A DNA stretch of 64,000 nt from Methylotenera_A sp046594915 (GCA_046594915.1 JBKJRC010000005.1:124001-188000), one strand, 5' to 3'. Shown: positions 16,759-26,236, counted from the stretch's first letter. Numbers and translations are program-made. Notes: generated from the sequence alone by a model not told the origin.

Positions 16759-17157
16759 ATGCAAGTACATCACAAAAAAACCATTGAGAATTTTTTGGCC
16801 GTTTTAGTTGTAGCAAACACATTGCTTTTTTTGGTGTTAGCTTACTTTCATTGGCTTAGTACCGAACCGAAAGCTGCCGTACTTATTGATTTTTGGGGCA
16901 GGTTTACTGTCTATTCAATGTGGTTTATTGGTTTCACCGTTTATATAAAATATGTTGCAAATACTAAGCTTTTAAGAGCTACTGTTCTTACAGCTGTATG
17001 TATTAACATCCCTCTTTTTCTGTTGCTGGCTTACTTTGACAAAATTAGCAACACCCCTGACACCATTGTATTTGTAGATTTTTGGGGCAGAATTACTGTG
17101 TACTCACTATGGGTTGTTTGTTATGAGTTTTACAAACACTATATTGTTACCAAATAG
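16759..17157 (+). CDS. Small four-helix membrane protein with internal duplication
   Basis: A 132-residue protein with a good ribosome binding site (AGGAA seven bases before ATG). It consists of two homologous halves of two helices each: LVLAYF...DFWGRFTVYSMW (DFWGR at 44-48) and LLLAYF...DFWGRITVYSLW (DFWGR at 107-111), 63 residues apart, plus a charged N-terminus. The conserved Asp-Phe-Trp-Gly-Arg block at a helix border is unusual, and I do not recognise the family. It follows the GTAAG box at 16513-16528, so it probably belongs to the envelope-stress regulon and may act as a small membrane modulator or transporter subunit. Confidence 0.75.
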   Translation: MQVHHKKTIENFLAVLVVANTLLFLVLAYFHWLSTEPKAAVLIDFWGRFTVYSMWFIGFTVYIKYVANTKLLRATVLTAVCINIPLFLLLAYFDKISNTPDTIVFVDFWGRITVYSLWVVCYEFYKHYIVTK

Positions 17158-17211
17158 ATAATTCATCCCTATCTCATCGACTTGATCTAATTTGTGTGGA
17201 AATTTAGTGAG

Positions 17212-20200
17212 CTATCTCTTTTTTAAAAACATCTTTAGATCATCTACATAACTAAAAACAGATGGGATAATCAGTAAGCTTAAGAAAGTGGATGTAATTA
17301 AACCACCGATTACAGCTACAGCCATTGGCGAGCGAAACGAGGTATCACCAGCACTCCAACCCGCCGCAATGGGTAGCATGCCAGCCCCCATCGCGATGGT
17401 GGTCATCACAATCGGCCTCGCCCGCTTATGGCAAGCATCTATAAGCGCATCGAAACGGCTTAAACCGCGCTCGCGCTGCGCAATAATGGCATACTCCACT
17501 AACAAAATTGAATTTTTAGTAGCAATGCCCATGAGCATAACCAAGCCAATGAGTGATGGCATGGAGAAGCTTTTATGCCCGACCAAAAGCGCCACAAAAG
17601 CACCACCAAGTGATAACGGCAGTGCGACAAGAATTGTAAATGGCTGAAAAAAATCTTTAAATAATAAAACTAAAACAATATAAACACAAAGTATGCCTGC
17701 AAACATGGCCAGACTAAAGCTGCTAAAAAGCTCAGTCATCACTTCGGCATCGCCAATTTCAATTTGTTTTACGCCAGCAGGTAAACGCTCAATACTAGAA
17801 AGCTTTTTGACTGCGTCGGCCAGTTCACCTAATGTGAGGTTTGATAGTTCAACTTCAATTTGTACGTTACGCGAGCGGTCGTAACGATCAATCACTGCTG
17901 GCCCACCTTCTAAGCTAAAGTTAGCTATATTTTTTAACATGACGGGCTCTTTGGTGCTTGGTACGCTCAAACTTTGTAGAATATTTTCGTCTAAGCGAGC
18001 TTCGTCTGATAGCTTTACCAGTATCGGCACTTGCCGCTGATTTAAATTAAGTTTAGCGAGAGAAAAATCATAATCGCCGTTAGTGGCGATACGTAATGTC
18101 TCACTAATTGCATGGCTAGTCACGCCTAAATCAGCGGATTTACGAAAATCAGGTCGTACAATCATTTCTGTTCGGGTCAAACTCGCAGTAGAGGCAACAT
18201 TACCGACACCTGGAATAAGCCGTAACTCCTGACTCACTGCATCTGACGCTTGTTGCAAGGCAGTTGAATCATCTCCACTTAACATTAATACATACTTTTC
18301 ACCTGATCCACCTAACCCTACTTTGCTTCGTACCCCATCTAAATTAATCAGTGCTTGTCTGATTTCATTTTCAATCACTTGCTTATTAGGTCTTGCGGCA
18401 CGTTCATCCAATAAAAGTGTCAAGGTTGCTAATCTAGTTTCTGGCGCACCTGAACTTGCCAGCGCATCGCTGCCTGCATTGCCACCACCTATAGCGGTAT
18501 AAATTGTGTTGACATGCGGAATATTTTTCAATAGTTGACGCGCTTCTTCTGCAGACTGCTTGGTTTGCGCAATTGTTGCTCCCGGGGCCAGCTCTAAATA
18601 CACTTGTGTTTGTGAGCTATCGTCCGCTGGAATAAAGCCTGTCGGCAACAAATTAATAAGCAACATAGAGCCTGCAAAAAATAGAATAGCAGTAATGATG
18701 GTCTTAAACCGATTGCGCAAGCACCATTGACTCAAGCGTAAATAATTGCGCATGGTGGTGCTATCTTCGTTTTGAGTTTGATTCGGCTTGAGTAAATAAG
18801 CAGACATCATGGGTGTGAGCACACGCGCCACCGCGAGCGAGGCAAAAATGGCAAAAGAAGCAGTCCAGCCGAACTGCTTAAAAAACTTACCTGGAATACC
18901 ACTCATAAACGCTGTCGGCAAAAATACGGCTATCAGCGTAAACGTTGTGGCAATGACGGCTAAGCCAATTTCATCTGCAGCTTCCATCGCGGCTTGATAG
19001 GGCGTTTTTCCCATACGCAAATGCCGGACAATATTTTCCATTTCTACAATCGCATCATCGACCAAAATACCAATCACCAACGACAAAGCCAGCAAAGTCA
19101 CCACATTAATACTAAAGCCAAAAGTTGCCATACCAATAAAAGCAGGGATCACAGACAAAGGTAAAGCCACAGCACAAATAAAAGTAGCACGAAAATTTCT
19201 TAAGAACAGCAACACGACCAATACTGCCAACAAGCCACCTTCAAGTAGCATAATAATAGAAGCGTGATATTCATCTTTAACAGGCTGAACAAAATTAAAT
19301 GCCTCGGTAAGCACAATATCAGGATACTTAATTTTAAGCTCTTCAAAAGCGTTAGTAACGCCCTCACCCACTTCTATTTCACTCGCGCCCTTACTACGTG
19401 AAATCTCAAATCCCACCACAGGTTTACCATCTAGCAATGCGGCTGAGCGAGGTTCAGCAAAACTATCCGTCACTTTAGCCACCTGGCTAAGTTTAATTTT
19501 TCGCCCATCTGGGGTTGCCAACTCAATATCATTCAATTCATCTGCCGAAATGACGGTAGCAACAGTACGTACTGGTTGCTCGCTATCGCCAAGCTTTGTG
19601 CTACCGCCTGCCGCATCCAACTGCATTAATTTAAGTTGATGTGAAATATCGACAGCGGTTACTTTAAGTGCCTGTAGTTTTGCAGGGTCCAATTCCACCT
19701 TGATTTGACGATTCACGCCACCTACACGCGACACCAAACCGACGCCTTTGACATTGAGTAATTTCTTGGTAAGGTCATTATCGACAAACCAAGAAAGTGC
19801 CTCATCGTCCATATTACTTGCACTAATGGTGTACGCTAAAATGGGTGTCGCAGCGACATTAAGTTTGATTATTTCAGGATCGCGCAAATCCGCAGGTAAA
19901 TCTGCACGCACTTTAGCAACAGCAGATCGCACATCATCTACAGCCTCTTGTACTGGCTTCTCAAGTCGAAACTCAGCGGTTATAGTCACCACACCATCTT
20001 GCACTTTGGTGTAAATATGTTTTATGCCTTGTAAAGTAGCAATACTATTTTCAATTTTACGCGCCACTTCGGTTTCTAGTTGACTTGGTGATGCGCCAGG
20101 CAATGATGCCATTACATTTACTGTAGGCAAATCAAGATCAGGGAAGTTTTGCACTTTCATTGCTTGATAGCTCACCAACCCAGCAAACGTCAACATCACA

Positions 20201-20253
20201 AACAACACGATGGCTGGTATAGGATTTTTAATGCACCAAGCAGAAATATTCAT
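17212..20253 (-). CDS. RND efflux inner-membrane permease
   Basis: A 1013-residue HAE-1/AcrB-MdtBC-type proton-driven pump. Start NPIPAIVLFVML, the long periplasmic loops, and the central SLVIGILVDDAIVEMENIVRH motif with the paired Asp of the proton relay are seen, as is a C-terminal repeat block RRARPIVMTTIAMGAGMLP. It is the last gene of a three-gene operon (outer-membrane factor, adaptor, pump) and lies 48 bases after the adaptor. Substrates are probably hydrophobic or amphipathic toxic compounds. The operon promoter carries the GTAAG box. Confidence 0.94.
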   Translation of the reverse strand: MNISAWCIKNPIPAIVLFVMLTFAGLVSYQAMKVQNFPDLDLPTVNVMASLPGASPSQLETEVARKIENSIATLQGIKHIYTKVQDGVVTITAEFRLEKPVQEAVDDVRSAVAKVRADLPADLRDPEIIKLNVAATPILAYTISASNMDDEALSWFVDNDLTKKLLNVKGVGLVSRVGGVNRQIKVELDPAKLQALKVTAVDISHQLKLMQLDAAGGSTKLGDSEQPVRTVATVISADELNDIELATPDGRKIKLSQVAKVTDSFAEPRSAALLDGKPVVGFEISRSKGASEIEVGEGVTNAFEELKIKYPDIVLTEAFNFVQPVKDEYHASIIMLLEGGLLAVLVVLLFLRNFRATFICAVALPLSVIPAFIGMATFGFSINVVTLLALSLVIGILVDDAIVEMENIVRHLRMGKTPYQAAMEAADEIGLAVIATTFTLIAVFLPTAFMSGIPGKFFKQFGWTASFAIFASLAVARVLTPMMSAYLLKPNQTQNEDSTTMRNYLRLSQWCLRNRFKTIITAILFFAGSMLLINLLPTGFIPADDSSQTQVYLELAPGATIAQTKQSAEEARQLLKNIPHVNTIYTAIGGGNAGSDALASSGAPETRLATLTLLLDERAARPNKQVIENEIRQALINLDGVRSKVGLGGSGEKYVLMLSGDDSTALQQASDAVSQELRLIPGVGNVASTASLTRTEMIVRPDFRKSADLGVTSHAISETLRIATNGDYDFSLAKLNLNQRQVPILVKLSDEARLDENILQSLSVPSTKEPVMLKNIANFSLEGGPAVIDRYDRSRNVQIEVELSNLTLGELADAVKKLSSIERLPAGVKQIEIGDAEVMTELFSSFSLAMFAGILCVYIVLVLLFKDFFQPFTILVALPLSLGGAFVALLVGHKSFSMPSLIGLVMLMGIATKNSILLVEYAIIAQRERGLSRFDALIDACHKRARPIVMTTIAMGAGMLPIAAGWSAGDTSFRSPMAVAVIGGLITSTFLSLLIIPSVFSYVDDLKMFLKKR

Positions 20254-20301
20254 ATTTTAATGCGTTTAATGCAGCGATTAACTATGCAGAGCAATGGTTG
20301 T

Positions 20302-21432
20302 TTATTTAACGACATTAGGCATTGAAACAAGACTTGGTTTTGAAATTACTTTGACTAAATCATTATCTGATAAAAATGCAGCACCCTTAGCCACCACCAT
20401 TTGATTGAGTGCTATACCAGTCAAAATTTGTACTGAATTACCAATGCGCCGACCTGTTTGCACTTTAACTTTTTTAGCATGATTGTCTTTGACTACAAAA
20501 ACATAGGTAAAGCCGTCACGCATTACCAGCGCTTGTTGCGGAACAGATAAGGTATTAGATTGGCCCAATAAAAACTCGCCTTTAGCAAACATGCCAGCCT
20601 TTGCACTAATATTTCGTGGTAAATCAACATAAACCAAAGTGTTGCGTGTTTGTAGATCAACGGAAGGCGACACCTTGCGTACTTTCCCATTAAAAGTAGA
20701 CCCATCTTCTGCAAGTATTTTGACTGGAATATTGGGTTTAATTTTTGGTAAATCTGTCGAAACTACTTCAGCGCGCCACTCTAGCTTAGATTGACGTATC
20801 AACTTAAAAAGCTCACTGCCAGCATTGACAATTGATCCTACAGTTGCGTTACGGGCAGAGATGACGCCATTATCAGGTGCATAGATTTTAGTATTTTTAA
20901 GGCGAATTTGTTGGGTGTTTACGATGGCTGTATTGACTTCAACCTTGGCCTTTGCGCTATCAGCCAAAGCCGTAAATTGATCAAGCTGTTGGTTTGATAG
21001 CGCGCCTGTGTCTAATAAAGTACGCGAGCGCGCAGCATTATTTTCAGCTTCTTTGGCTAACGCTTCTACCTCAACTAAATTGCCTTTAGCTTGCGCAAGT
21101 TCTGCTTCAATTGTTTCAGCAGAGAAACTAGCTAATAATTGCCCTTTTTTTACCGTATCACCCACATTGACTAATACGTTACTCAAGCGCAAACCGTTTA
21201 GTTCACTACCGATAATCGCTTCTTGCCATGCAGCGATATTGCCATTGGCAGAGACTTTATTAGTAAACTCTGCGCGCCGTACCTGGGTAAGGGTTACCGT
21301 AAGCGCAGGCAATGTATTAACACTTACCGGCCCCGCGACGCATATAACAGGCTCTAAAAATAGATTGAATAAAAATGCGCATGCTAAAAACTTAGCATAT
21401 AAAAATTGTGTTGGTTTTATGCTTAGATTCAT
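20302..21432 (-). CDS. RND periplasmic adaptor (membrane fusion protein)
   Basis: A 376-residue adaptor that links pump and outer-membrane channel. It has an N-terminal signal or anchor helix, a biotinyl-lipoyl half near residue 85 (GLRLSNVLVNVGDTVKKGQ), a short alpha-hairpin (ELAQAKGNLVEVEALAKEAE), the second lipoyl half (NTKIYAPDNGVISARN) and beta-barrel domains. It lies nine bases after the outer-membrane factor gene. Confidence 0.92.
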   Translation of the reverse strand: MNLSIKPTQFLYAKFLACAFLFNLFLEPVICVAGPVSVNTLPALTVTLTQVRRAEFTNKVSANGNIAAWQEAIIGSELNGLRLSNVLVNVGDTVKKGQLLASFSAETIEAELAQAKGNLVEVEALAKEAENNAARSRTLLDTGALSNQQLDQFTALADSAKAKVEVNTAIVNTQQIRLKNTKIYAPDNGVISARNATVGSIVNAGSELFKLIRQSKLEWRAEVVSTDLPKIKPNIPVKILAEDGSTFNGKVRKVSPSVDLQTRNTLVYVDLPRNISAKAGMFAKGEFLLGQSNTLSVPQQALVMRDGFTYVFVVKDNHAKKVKVQTGRRIGNSVQILTGIALNQMVVAKGAAFLSDNDLVKVISKPSLVSMPNVVK

Positions 21433-21441
21433 AGTTACATT

Positions 21442-23040
21442 TTATGGCACAGGCACTGTATTTTGAATCTCTTGATTTTGCATGTTTTGCGAATGAAGCT
21501 CTGCTGTTGCTGCCTGAGGAATTAAAGTCAATTTTTGATCTAGGATAAGCTTAGGGCTATCATTTGGTAGGGTATTTTCTGCAATAGTCCACCCACCGCC
21601 CATTGCATGATAAAGTGAAATCCAAGCCAGCACCCGCTCATCTTTTAACTCAACCACATTAATATCCGCTTTCAAGCTCGCGCGGCGCGCTTCTTCAAGC
21701 TCAAATAAATTAGCCAAGCTGGCGTCATAGCGTGCCTGCGAGCCAGCATAAGTTGCTCGAAAGCGATCCGCTGCCTTTTTTACATCAACCTCACGCAATT
21801 CAGTACTATTGAGTGTTGCTAATGCTTCTTCCACCTCGCGCACCGCATTGCGGGCAACACTTTCATAAACACTTTTAGCCGCTTCATATTGCGCTTTAGC
21901 TGCCACAACATTAGCTTCGCGCGCGCCACCATCAAATAGCGGCACTGTTACTGCTAAAGGACCTATCGACCAAGTTAGGCCATCAATAGCATTTAATCGT
22001 TTATTCATTGCGAAGCTACGGGCAGAACTGTCGTAAGTTAATCCTATATTACCGGCTAAACTTAAACGCGGATAACGCTGCGCAATATTGTAAATAATTT
22101 CAAAACTTGCAGCGGCCACATTACGTTCTGCGTTGAGAACATCAGGACGCTGTGCAAGTGTCTTTGCTGGAATTGCGAGAACATCAATGCCTGAAGGCAT
22201 GGGTATTGCTCCAGTGTTTTTAGTCAATATCTCCCTTAGCATTGGTTCTGCAATTGCTGTCATGGCTACCAAGCTTTTCACAATTAATGTGCATTGTAAT
22301 GACTGTTTTTTTAATTGATTAGCCGCTTCAGCCGCTTGTCCTTCCGCTTGACTGGCACTTGAACTCGCTAGAAGCCCTGCCTTAGCTGTCAATTGCGAAA
22401 GATGCTCTGTCTTGGCTGTTGAGTCAGCATTTTTCTGTGCAATCGCCTGTAAGTTCTCACAGGCTCGATAGTTAATATATTGTTTGGCCGTTTCCGCAGC
22501 CACTATCACACGCGCCTCGTGCCATAAGGCTTTTGTGCCTGTTAATTTAGCGCTCTCTTCATTTTTGTCTGCTTTATTTTTACCCCAAACATCCAATTCC
22601 CAACTCGCATTAACGTCTACGCTCAATGCGTTGCCACTTGAAAATATAACTCCAGATTTATTACGACTAGCACTTGCCTCTGCGGTAATACTTGGTAACA
22701 GTTGCGACTCTGTTTGCACTACCGCAGCCTGTGATTGTGCAACCCGCGCCTTCGCACTTTCTATATCTGGGCTAACCACTTCCGCTGCTTCAATTAACTC
22801 AATTAATTGTGGGTCGTTAAACTGTTGCCACCAACTCTTTAAATCCATCAGTTTTCCATTATGTGCTTGAGTAGAGGGCAATGGTGCAATCCAATTTGCT
22901 GGCGGCGTTTTAGGTTTAAAGATATTGGTAGGAATTAAGCCGCATCCAGGTAAAAGCACTAAAACAAAAGCTACAAAAATCCATCTGTTATAAGTTACTT
23001 CGCAAATTTCCGGCGGTTGCAGTTTTTTAAATGACAGCAT
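21442..23040 (-). CDS. Outer-membrane efflux lipoprotein (NodT/OprM family)
   Basis: A 532-residue TolC-like channel subunit, first gene of the RND operon. A lipobox VLLPGC near residues 28-33 marks a lipoprotein, as usual for NodT-family members. Two OEP repeats follow, with the conserved LAQRPDVLNAERNVAAASF and SIGPLAVTVPLFDGGAREAN patterns. The C-terminus carries a ~50-residue extension rich in Ala, Gln and Asn. The GTAAG box lies 119 bases upstream. Confidence 0.92.
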   Translation of the reverse strand: MLSFKKLQPPEICEVTYNRWIFVAFVLVLLPGCGLIPTNIFKPKTPPANWIAPLPSTQAHNGKLMDLKSWWQQFNDPQLIELIEAAEVVSPDIESAKARVAQSQAAVVQTESQLLPSITAEASASRNKSGVIFSSGNALSVDVNASWELDVWGKNKADKNEESAKLTGTKALWHEARVIVAAETAKQYINYRACENLQAIAQKNADSTAKTEHLSQLTAKAGLLASSSASQAEGQAAEAANQLKKQSLQCTLIVKSLVAMTAIAEPMLREILTKNTGAIPMPSGIDVLAIPAKTLAQRPDVLNAERNVAAASFEIIYNIAQRYPRLSLAGNIGLTYDSSARSFAMNKRLNAIDGLTWSIGPLAVTVPLFDGGAREANVVAAKAQYEAAKSVYESVARNAVREVEEALATLNSTELREVDVKKAADRFRATYAGSQARYDASLANLFELEEARRASLKADINVVELKDERVLAWISLYHAMGGGWTIAENTLPNDSPKLILDQKLTLIPQAATAELHSQNMQNQEIQNTVPVP

Positions 23041-23158
23041 TTGAGGTTACTTTTAATTTTTTAAACAATTGATATTGTTGGCCTGACAGGTAGGGCTAGC
23101 TTGATAAGTAACTTACTTTCTAAATGTAATTTTACCAATACACTTTAAACTTTAAATG

Positions 23159-23174
23159 CTTACAACTAACTTAC
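23159..23174 (-). promoter_or_regulatory. Activator box of the RND operon
   Basis: On the minus strand this reads GTAAGTTAGTTGTAAG: two perfect half-sites 11 bases apart. Eleven bases later comes TAAAGT (23142-23147) as a -10. It faces the outer-membrane factor gene. The 319-base gap between the divergent operons also holds a weaker plus-strand box and the COG4705 fragment; nothing else is seen in it. Confidence 0.6.
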
Positions 23175-23232
23175 AGTTTCTGAGAAGTTAACTGTACAAA
23201 AGTTAATTAAGCTTTTATTTAGTTATATCGTT

Positions 23233-23248
23233 GTCATGCAATTGTAAG
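23233..23248 (+). promoter_or_regulatory. Degenerate activator box facing the COG4705 fragment and LPS genes
   Basis: GTCATGCAATTGTAAG: one perfect and one poor half-site at the 11-base spacing, then 11 bases, then CAAAAT (23260-23265). The geometry fits the other boxes but the first half-site matches at only three of five positions. Confidence 0.3.
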
Positions 23249-23271
23249 TATTTCTAACTCAAAATACGCAA

Positions 23272-23382
23272 ATGCACATCACCATCGAAAAAACCTTAAA
23301 TAAAGTACCTGAACTCTTCCTAATTTTCTGGATTATTAAAATTCCAGCAACTGCTCTAGGTGCCGCCCTTAATGAAAGTTAG
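23272..23382 (+). pseudogene. N-terminal fragment of a second COG4705 gene
   Basis: A 36-codon frame reads KTLNKVPELFLIFWIIKIPATALGAALNES (split here: KVPE, FWIIKI, AT-LG). This matches the start of COG4705 proteins, including the repaired N-terminus of the gene at 12562-13315 (RVPEITLFFWLIKIMATTVGE). It then ends at TAG, and the rest of the gene is missing. It overlaps the start of the following glycosyltransferase by 11 bases, so the LPS cluster appears to have been joined into a former COG4705 locus. Confidence 0.6.
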
Positions 23383-24256
23383 TGGCTATACATTTATTCG
23401 CAATGGGGAATTGCTTGGCTACCCCTTTATTGAAAGCATCAAGTCTGCATTGCCTTTATGCGATGAATTTATCGTTGCTGTGGGAAATAGCGATGACAAC
23501 ACCCTAGCGCTATTACAAGCGATTGGCTCTGACAAAATTATTATTTTGCAAACACAATGGAACGAAAGTATGCAAGATCGCGGCTTTGTATATGCGCAAC
23601 AAAAAATGATTGCACAATACAATTGCACCGGTGATTGGGCGTTTTATTTAGAAGGTGATGAAGTGCTGCATGAGGCGGATATTGACACCATACGCAACAG
23701 CATGTTAACCCACTTAAACAACCAAAAAATTGAAGCATTAGTGTTTGATTACAAGCATTTTTTTGGCAGCCCAGAATGGTTAGCAGTAAGCCCAGGCTGG
23801 TATAGACACGCACCAAGAATCATCCGTAATAGTATTCGCACATGGGCGCCAGATGGCTTATTTTTTGTGGTGATGGATAAAAATAAGCATGGTCGCTACC
23901 CCTGCGCCGCGCTAGTCAATGCAACTATTTATCATTATGGTCATGTGCGTAGTGTAGCGGCCATGCGTGAGAAAAATCAGCGCGTAGGCAAATATTGGGG
24001 GCATGATCACCCACTATTTGCAGGCTACCAAATAGACAGTCAGGCACTTGCCGCTTTTACTGGCTCGCATCCTAAAATAATGCAAAGTTGGTTAGAGAAT
24101 CGGGCGGAAAATAGCTTTAATCAAGATATTAATTACCAACCGACAAAGCGTGAATTAAAACATCGCTGGATGATGAAACTGGAAAAATGGTTTGGACTAG
24201 AATTAAGTAAAAAACACTACACATTAGCCAGTATTGCACCTAAGAATAAAAACTGA
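23372..24256 (+). CDS. Glycosyltransferase family 2-like protein
   Basis: About 294 residues from the ATG at 23372 (a GTG four codons earlier is possible). The protein has a GT-A nucleotide-sugar fold: SIKSALPLCDEFIVAVGNSDD at the N-terminus and the acidic metal-binding FYLEGDEVLHEADID in place of a DxD. It starts an LPS-core cluster and overlaps the O-antigen ligase start by one base (TGATG). The sugar and acceptor are unknown. Confidence 0.8.
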   Translation: MKVSGYTFIRNGELLGYPFIESIKSALPLCDEFIVAVGNSDDNTLALLQAIGSDKIIILQTQWNESMQDRGFVYAQQKMIAQYNCTGDWAFYLEGDEVLHEADIDTIRNSMLTHLNNQKIEALVFDYKHFFGSPEWLAVSPGWYRHAPRIIRNSIRTWAPDGLFFVVMDKNKHGRYPCAALVNATIYHYGHVRSVAAMREKNQRVGKYWGHDHPLFAGYQIDSQALAAFTGSHPKIMQSWLENRAENSFNQDINYQPTKRELKHRWMMKLEKWFGLELSKKHYTLASIAPKNKN

Positions 24257-25467
24257 TGATGCAACGGTATGTGACGATAATGCATCAATTATTGATTTTT
24301 TTGGCTATTTTTGCCTGCTTTAGTATTGCTTTGCCCACGGCATTTATGAGCATTGCCATGGGTTTGTTTGTGCTGGTTTGGCTTATATCGGGCCATTATG
24401 TTGAAAAAATTAAGCGCATTTTTCGCCACCCTGCCGCTATTATTGCAATCGCTCTTTTTTGCTTATATGGCATAGGGATGTTTTACTCAAACGCACCTTG
24501 GGACATGCGTTTAGCATGGTGGCTTAAGTACCATAAATTGCTCTATATTCCTCTTATTATCAGCGTTTTGACAAATGAAAAATACCGAGAATATGCAATA
24601 AAAGCTTTTTTGGCAGGCATGCTACTGGTACTCATTATTTCCTATTTAAAATGGCTTGGCATTGTGCCTCACACCGATATTGGTCAAGGCTACTTTGTTT
24701 TTAAAGGAAGAATTGCACACAATATTTTAATGGCTTTTGCTGTATATTTAATGCTTAAGCTAACTGTGCAAACTGCAAAACCTTATTGTTGGCTCTGGGC
24801 AATTGGTAGCATGTTAGGTTTTTTAAATATTTTTTTGTTGGTTAATGGTAGAAGTGGCCAAATCATTTTGTTGGTTCTGTGTGTTTGGTTTTGCTGGGAA
24901 ATATGGCGAATAAAATCCATTCAATACTTATTCGCCGTTGCAGCTGCTTTGTTACTTATTTTGTCTGCAGTGCCGAATGCTGGTGATTTTCGCTTGACGC
25001 AGATTACGCAAGAAATCGCAAATCACAAACCAAATGAAGCGCAAACCTCATCAGGCACTCGCTTAGAGTTTTATAAAAATTCACTGACTCTTATTAAGCA
25101 TAATCCATTGTTCGGCGCAGGTACTGGCAGCTTTGAGTTTGAATACAAACAGCTTGCACAAACACAGCAAACACTAGCAACCTACGTGCCTAATCCGCAC
25201 AACGAGTACTTGCTAACCTGGCAAGAACTTGGCTTGCTAGGTTTATTTTTATTGCTTGTATTATTTGCAACGCAATGGAAAGCTTCCCATCACCTATTGA
25301 AAAGTCAAAATTACTCTATGGTGGATGGCTATGCGCTCCGAGGTTTGATAATAACGATGACAGTTGGCTGCTTGTTTAATTCGCTACTACTCGATGCGGG
25401 CGAAGGTAAATTTTACTGCGTAGTGGCTGGTGTGCTATTAAGCGCGTATCAGCCAGGTAAAAAATAA
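24256..25467 (+). CDS. O-antigen ligase-like polymerase (WaaL/Wzy_C family)
   Basis: A 403-residue protein with about ten to twelve membrane helices and a large periplasmic loop (residues ~250-310) containing SGTRLEFYKNSLTLIKHNPLFGAGTGSF (in pieces: SGTRLEFY, NPLFGAGTGS) and the conserved PHNEYL. These are hallmarks of the WaaL/Wzy C superfamily, which joins undecaprenyl-linked glycan to lipid A-core. It lies between glycosyltransferases of the core cluster, which favours ligase over polymerase. Confidence 0.85.
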   Translation: MMQRYVTIMHQLLIFLAIFACFSIALPTAFMSIAMGLFVLVWLISGHYVEKIKRIFRHPAAIIAIALFCLYGIGMFYSNAPWDMRLAWWLKYHKLLYIPLIISVLTNEKYREYAIKAFLAGMLLVLIISYLKWLGIVPHTDIGQGYFVFKGRIAHNILMAFAVYLMLKLTVQTAKPYCWLWAIGSMLGFLNIFLLVNGRSGQIILLVLCVWFCWEIWRIKSIQYLFAVAAALLLILSAVPNAGDFRLTQITQEIANHKPNEAQTSSGTRLEFYKNSLTLIKHNPLFGAGTGSFEFEYKQLAQTQQTLATYVPNPHNEYLLTWQELGLLGLFLLLVLFATQWKASHHLLKSQNYSMVDGYALRGLIITMTVGCLFNSLLLDAGEGKFYCVVAGVLLSAYQPGKK

Positions 25468-25471
25468 GATT

Positions 25472-26218
25472 ATGCATCAAACCTTATCCGTCATTATCAT
25501 CTGCAAAAATGAAGCGCACGACATTGATGCTTGTTTAGCCTCCGTTGCTTGGGCTGATGAAATTATTGTGTTGGATTCTGGAAGTCAGGATGACACATTA
25601 TCTATCGCACAAAAATACACCTCAAATATTCATACCAATGCTGATTGGCAAGGTTTTGGCGTACAAAAAAATCGTGCGCTGGCACTAGCAACTGGCGATT
25701 GGGTGCTATCAATTGACGCAGATGAGTGCGTGAGCGATGCACTACGCTTAGAAATACAACAAGCGATTAAAAACAGCAAGCATACTGTTTTCAATATGCC
25801 GCGTTCATCAAGTTACTGCGGGCATTTTATTCGCCATTCTGGCTGGTGGCCAGACCGCGTCACTCGTCTGTTCAAACGCGGCACTGCAAAATTTAGTGAT
25901 GACTTAGTGCATGAACGATTAGTTTTTGCAGGAAAGGCCGCCAAATTAAACGCCCCACTCACGCACTTTACTTACAAAGATTTAGATGAAATGCTGATAA
26001 AAATGAATTTATACTCCAGTTTGGGTGCGACAAATGCGCAAGAAAATGGCAAGCATAGCAGCCTTGTAAGTGCAGCAGGTCATGGGTTGTGGGCATTTAT
26101 ACGAACATATTTTTTACGGTTAGGTTTTTTAGATGGCGCAATTGGCTTTATATTGGCGGTTTCTATTGCAGAAACAACTTACTATCGTTATATAAAATTG
26201 TATTTTTTAAATGAGTAA
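25472..26218 (+). CDS. LPS core glycosyltransferase, WaaE/KdtX-like (GT2)
   Basis: A 248-residue GT2 enzyme. The N-terminus SVIIICKNEAHDIDACLASV, the LDSGSQDDT loop and the LSIDADECVS metal site are typical of WaaE-type core beta-1,4-glucosyltransferases. The C-terminus has hydrophobic segments that may contact the membrane. It follows the ligase by four bases. The exact sugar is inferred from the family. Confidence 0.85.
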   Translation: MHQTLSVIIICKNEAHDIDACLASVAWADEIIVLDSGSQDDTLSIAQKYTSNIHTNADWQGFGVQKNRALALATGDWVLSIDADECVSDALRLEIQQAIKNSKHTVFNMPRSSSYCGHFIRHSGWWPDRVTRLFKRGTAKFSDDLVHERLVFAGKAAKLNAPLTHFTYKDLDEMLIKMNLYSSLGATNAQENGKHSSLVSAAGHGLWAFIRTYFLRLGFLDGAIGFILAVSIAETTYYRYIKLYFLNE

Positions 26219-26236
26219 TCCAATACCTATCATTAG

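Noticed and set aside
22484..22870. A 128-codon open frame opposite the outer-membrane efflux gene
   Set aside because: It is a shadow of the NodT-family gene, whose lipobox and repeats are clear.
23233..23248. Counting the box at 23233 as a full member of the GTAAG regulon
   Set aside because: One half-site matches only three of five bases. It is listed as a weak site and not counted among the five.
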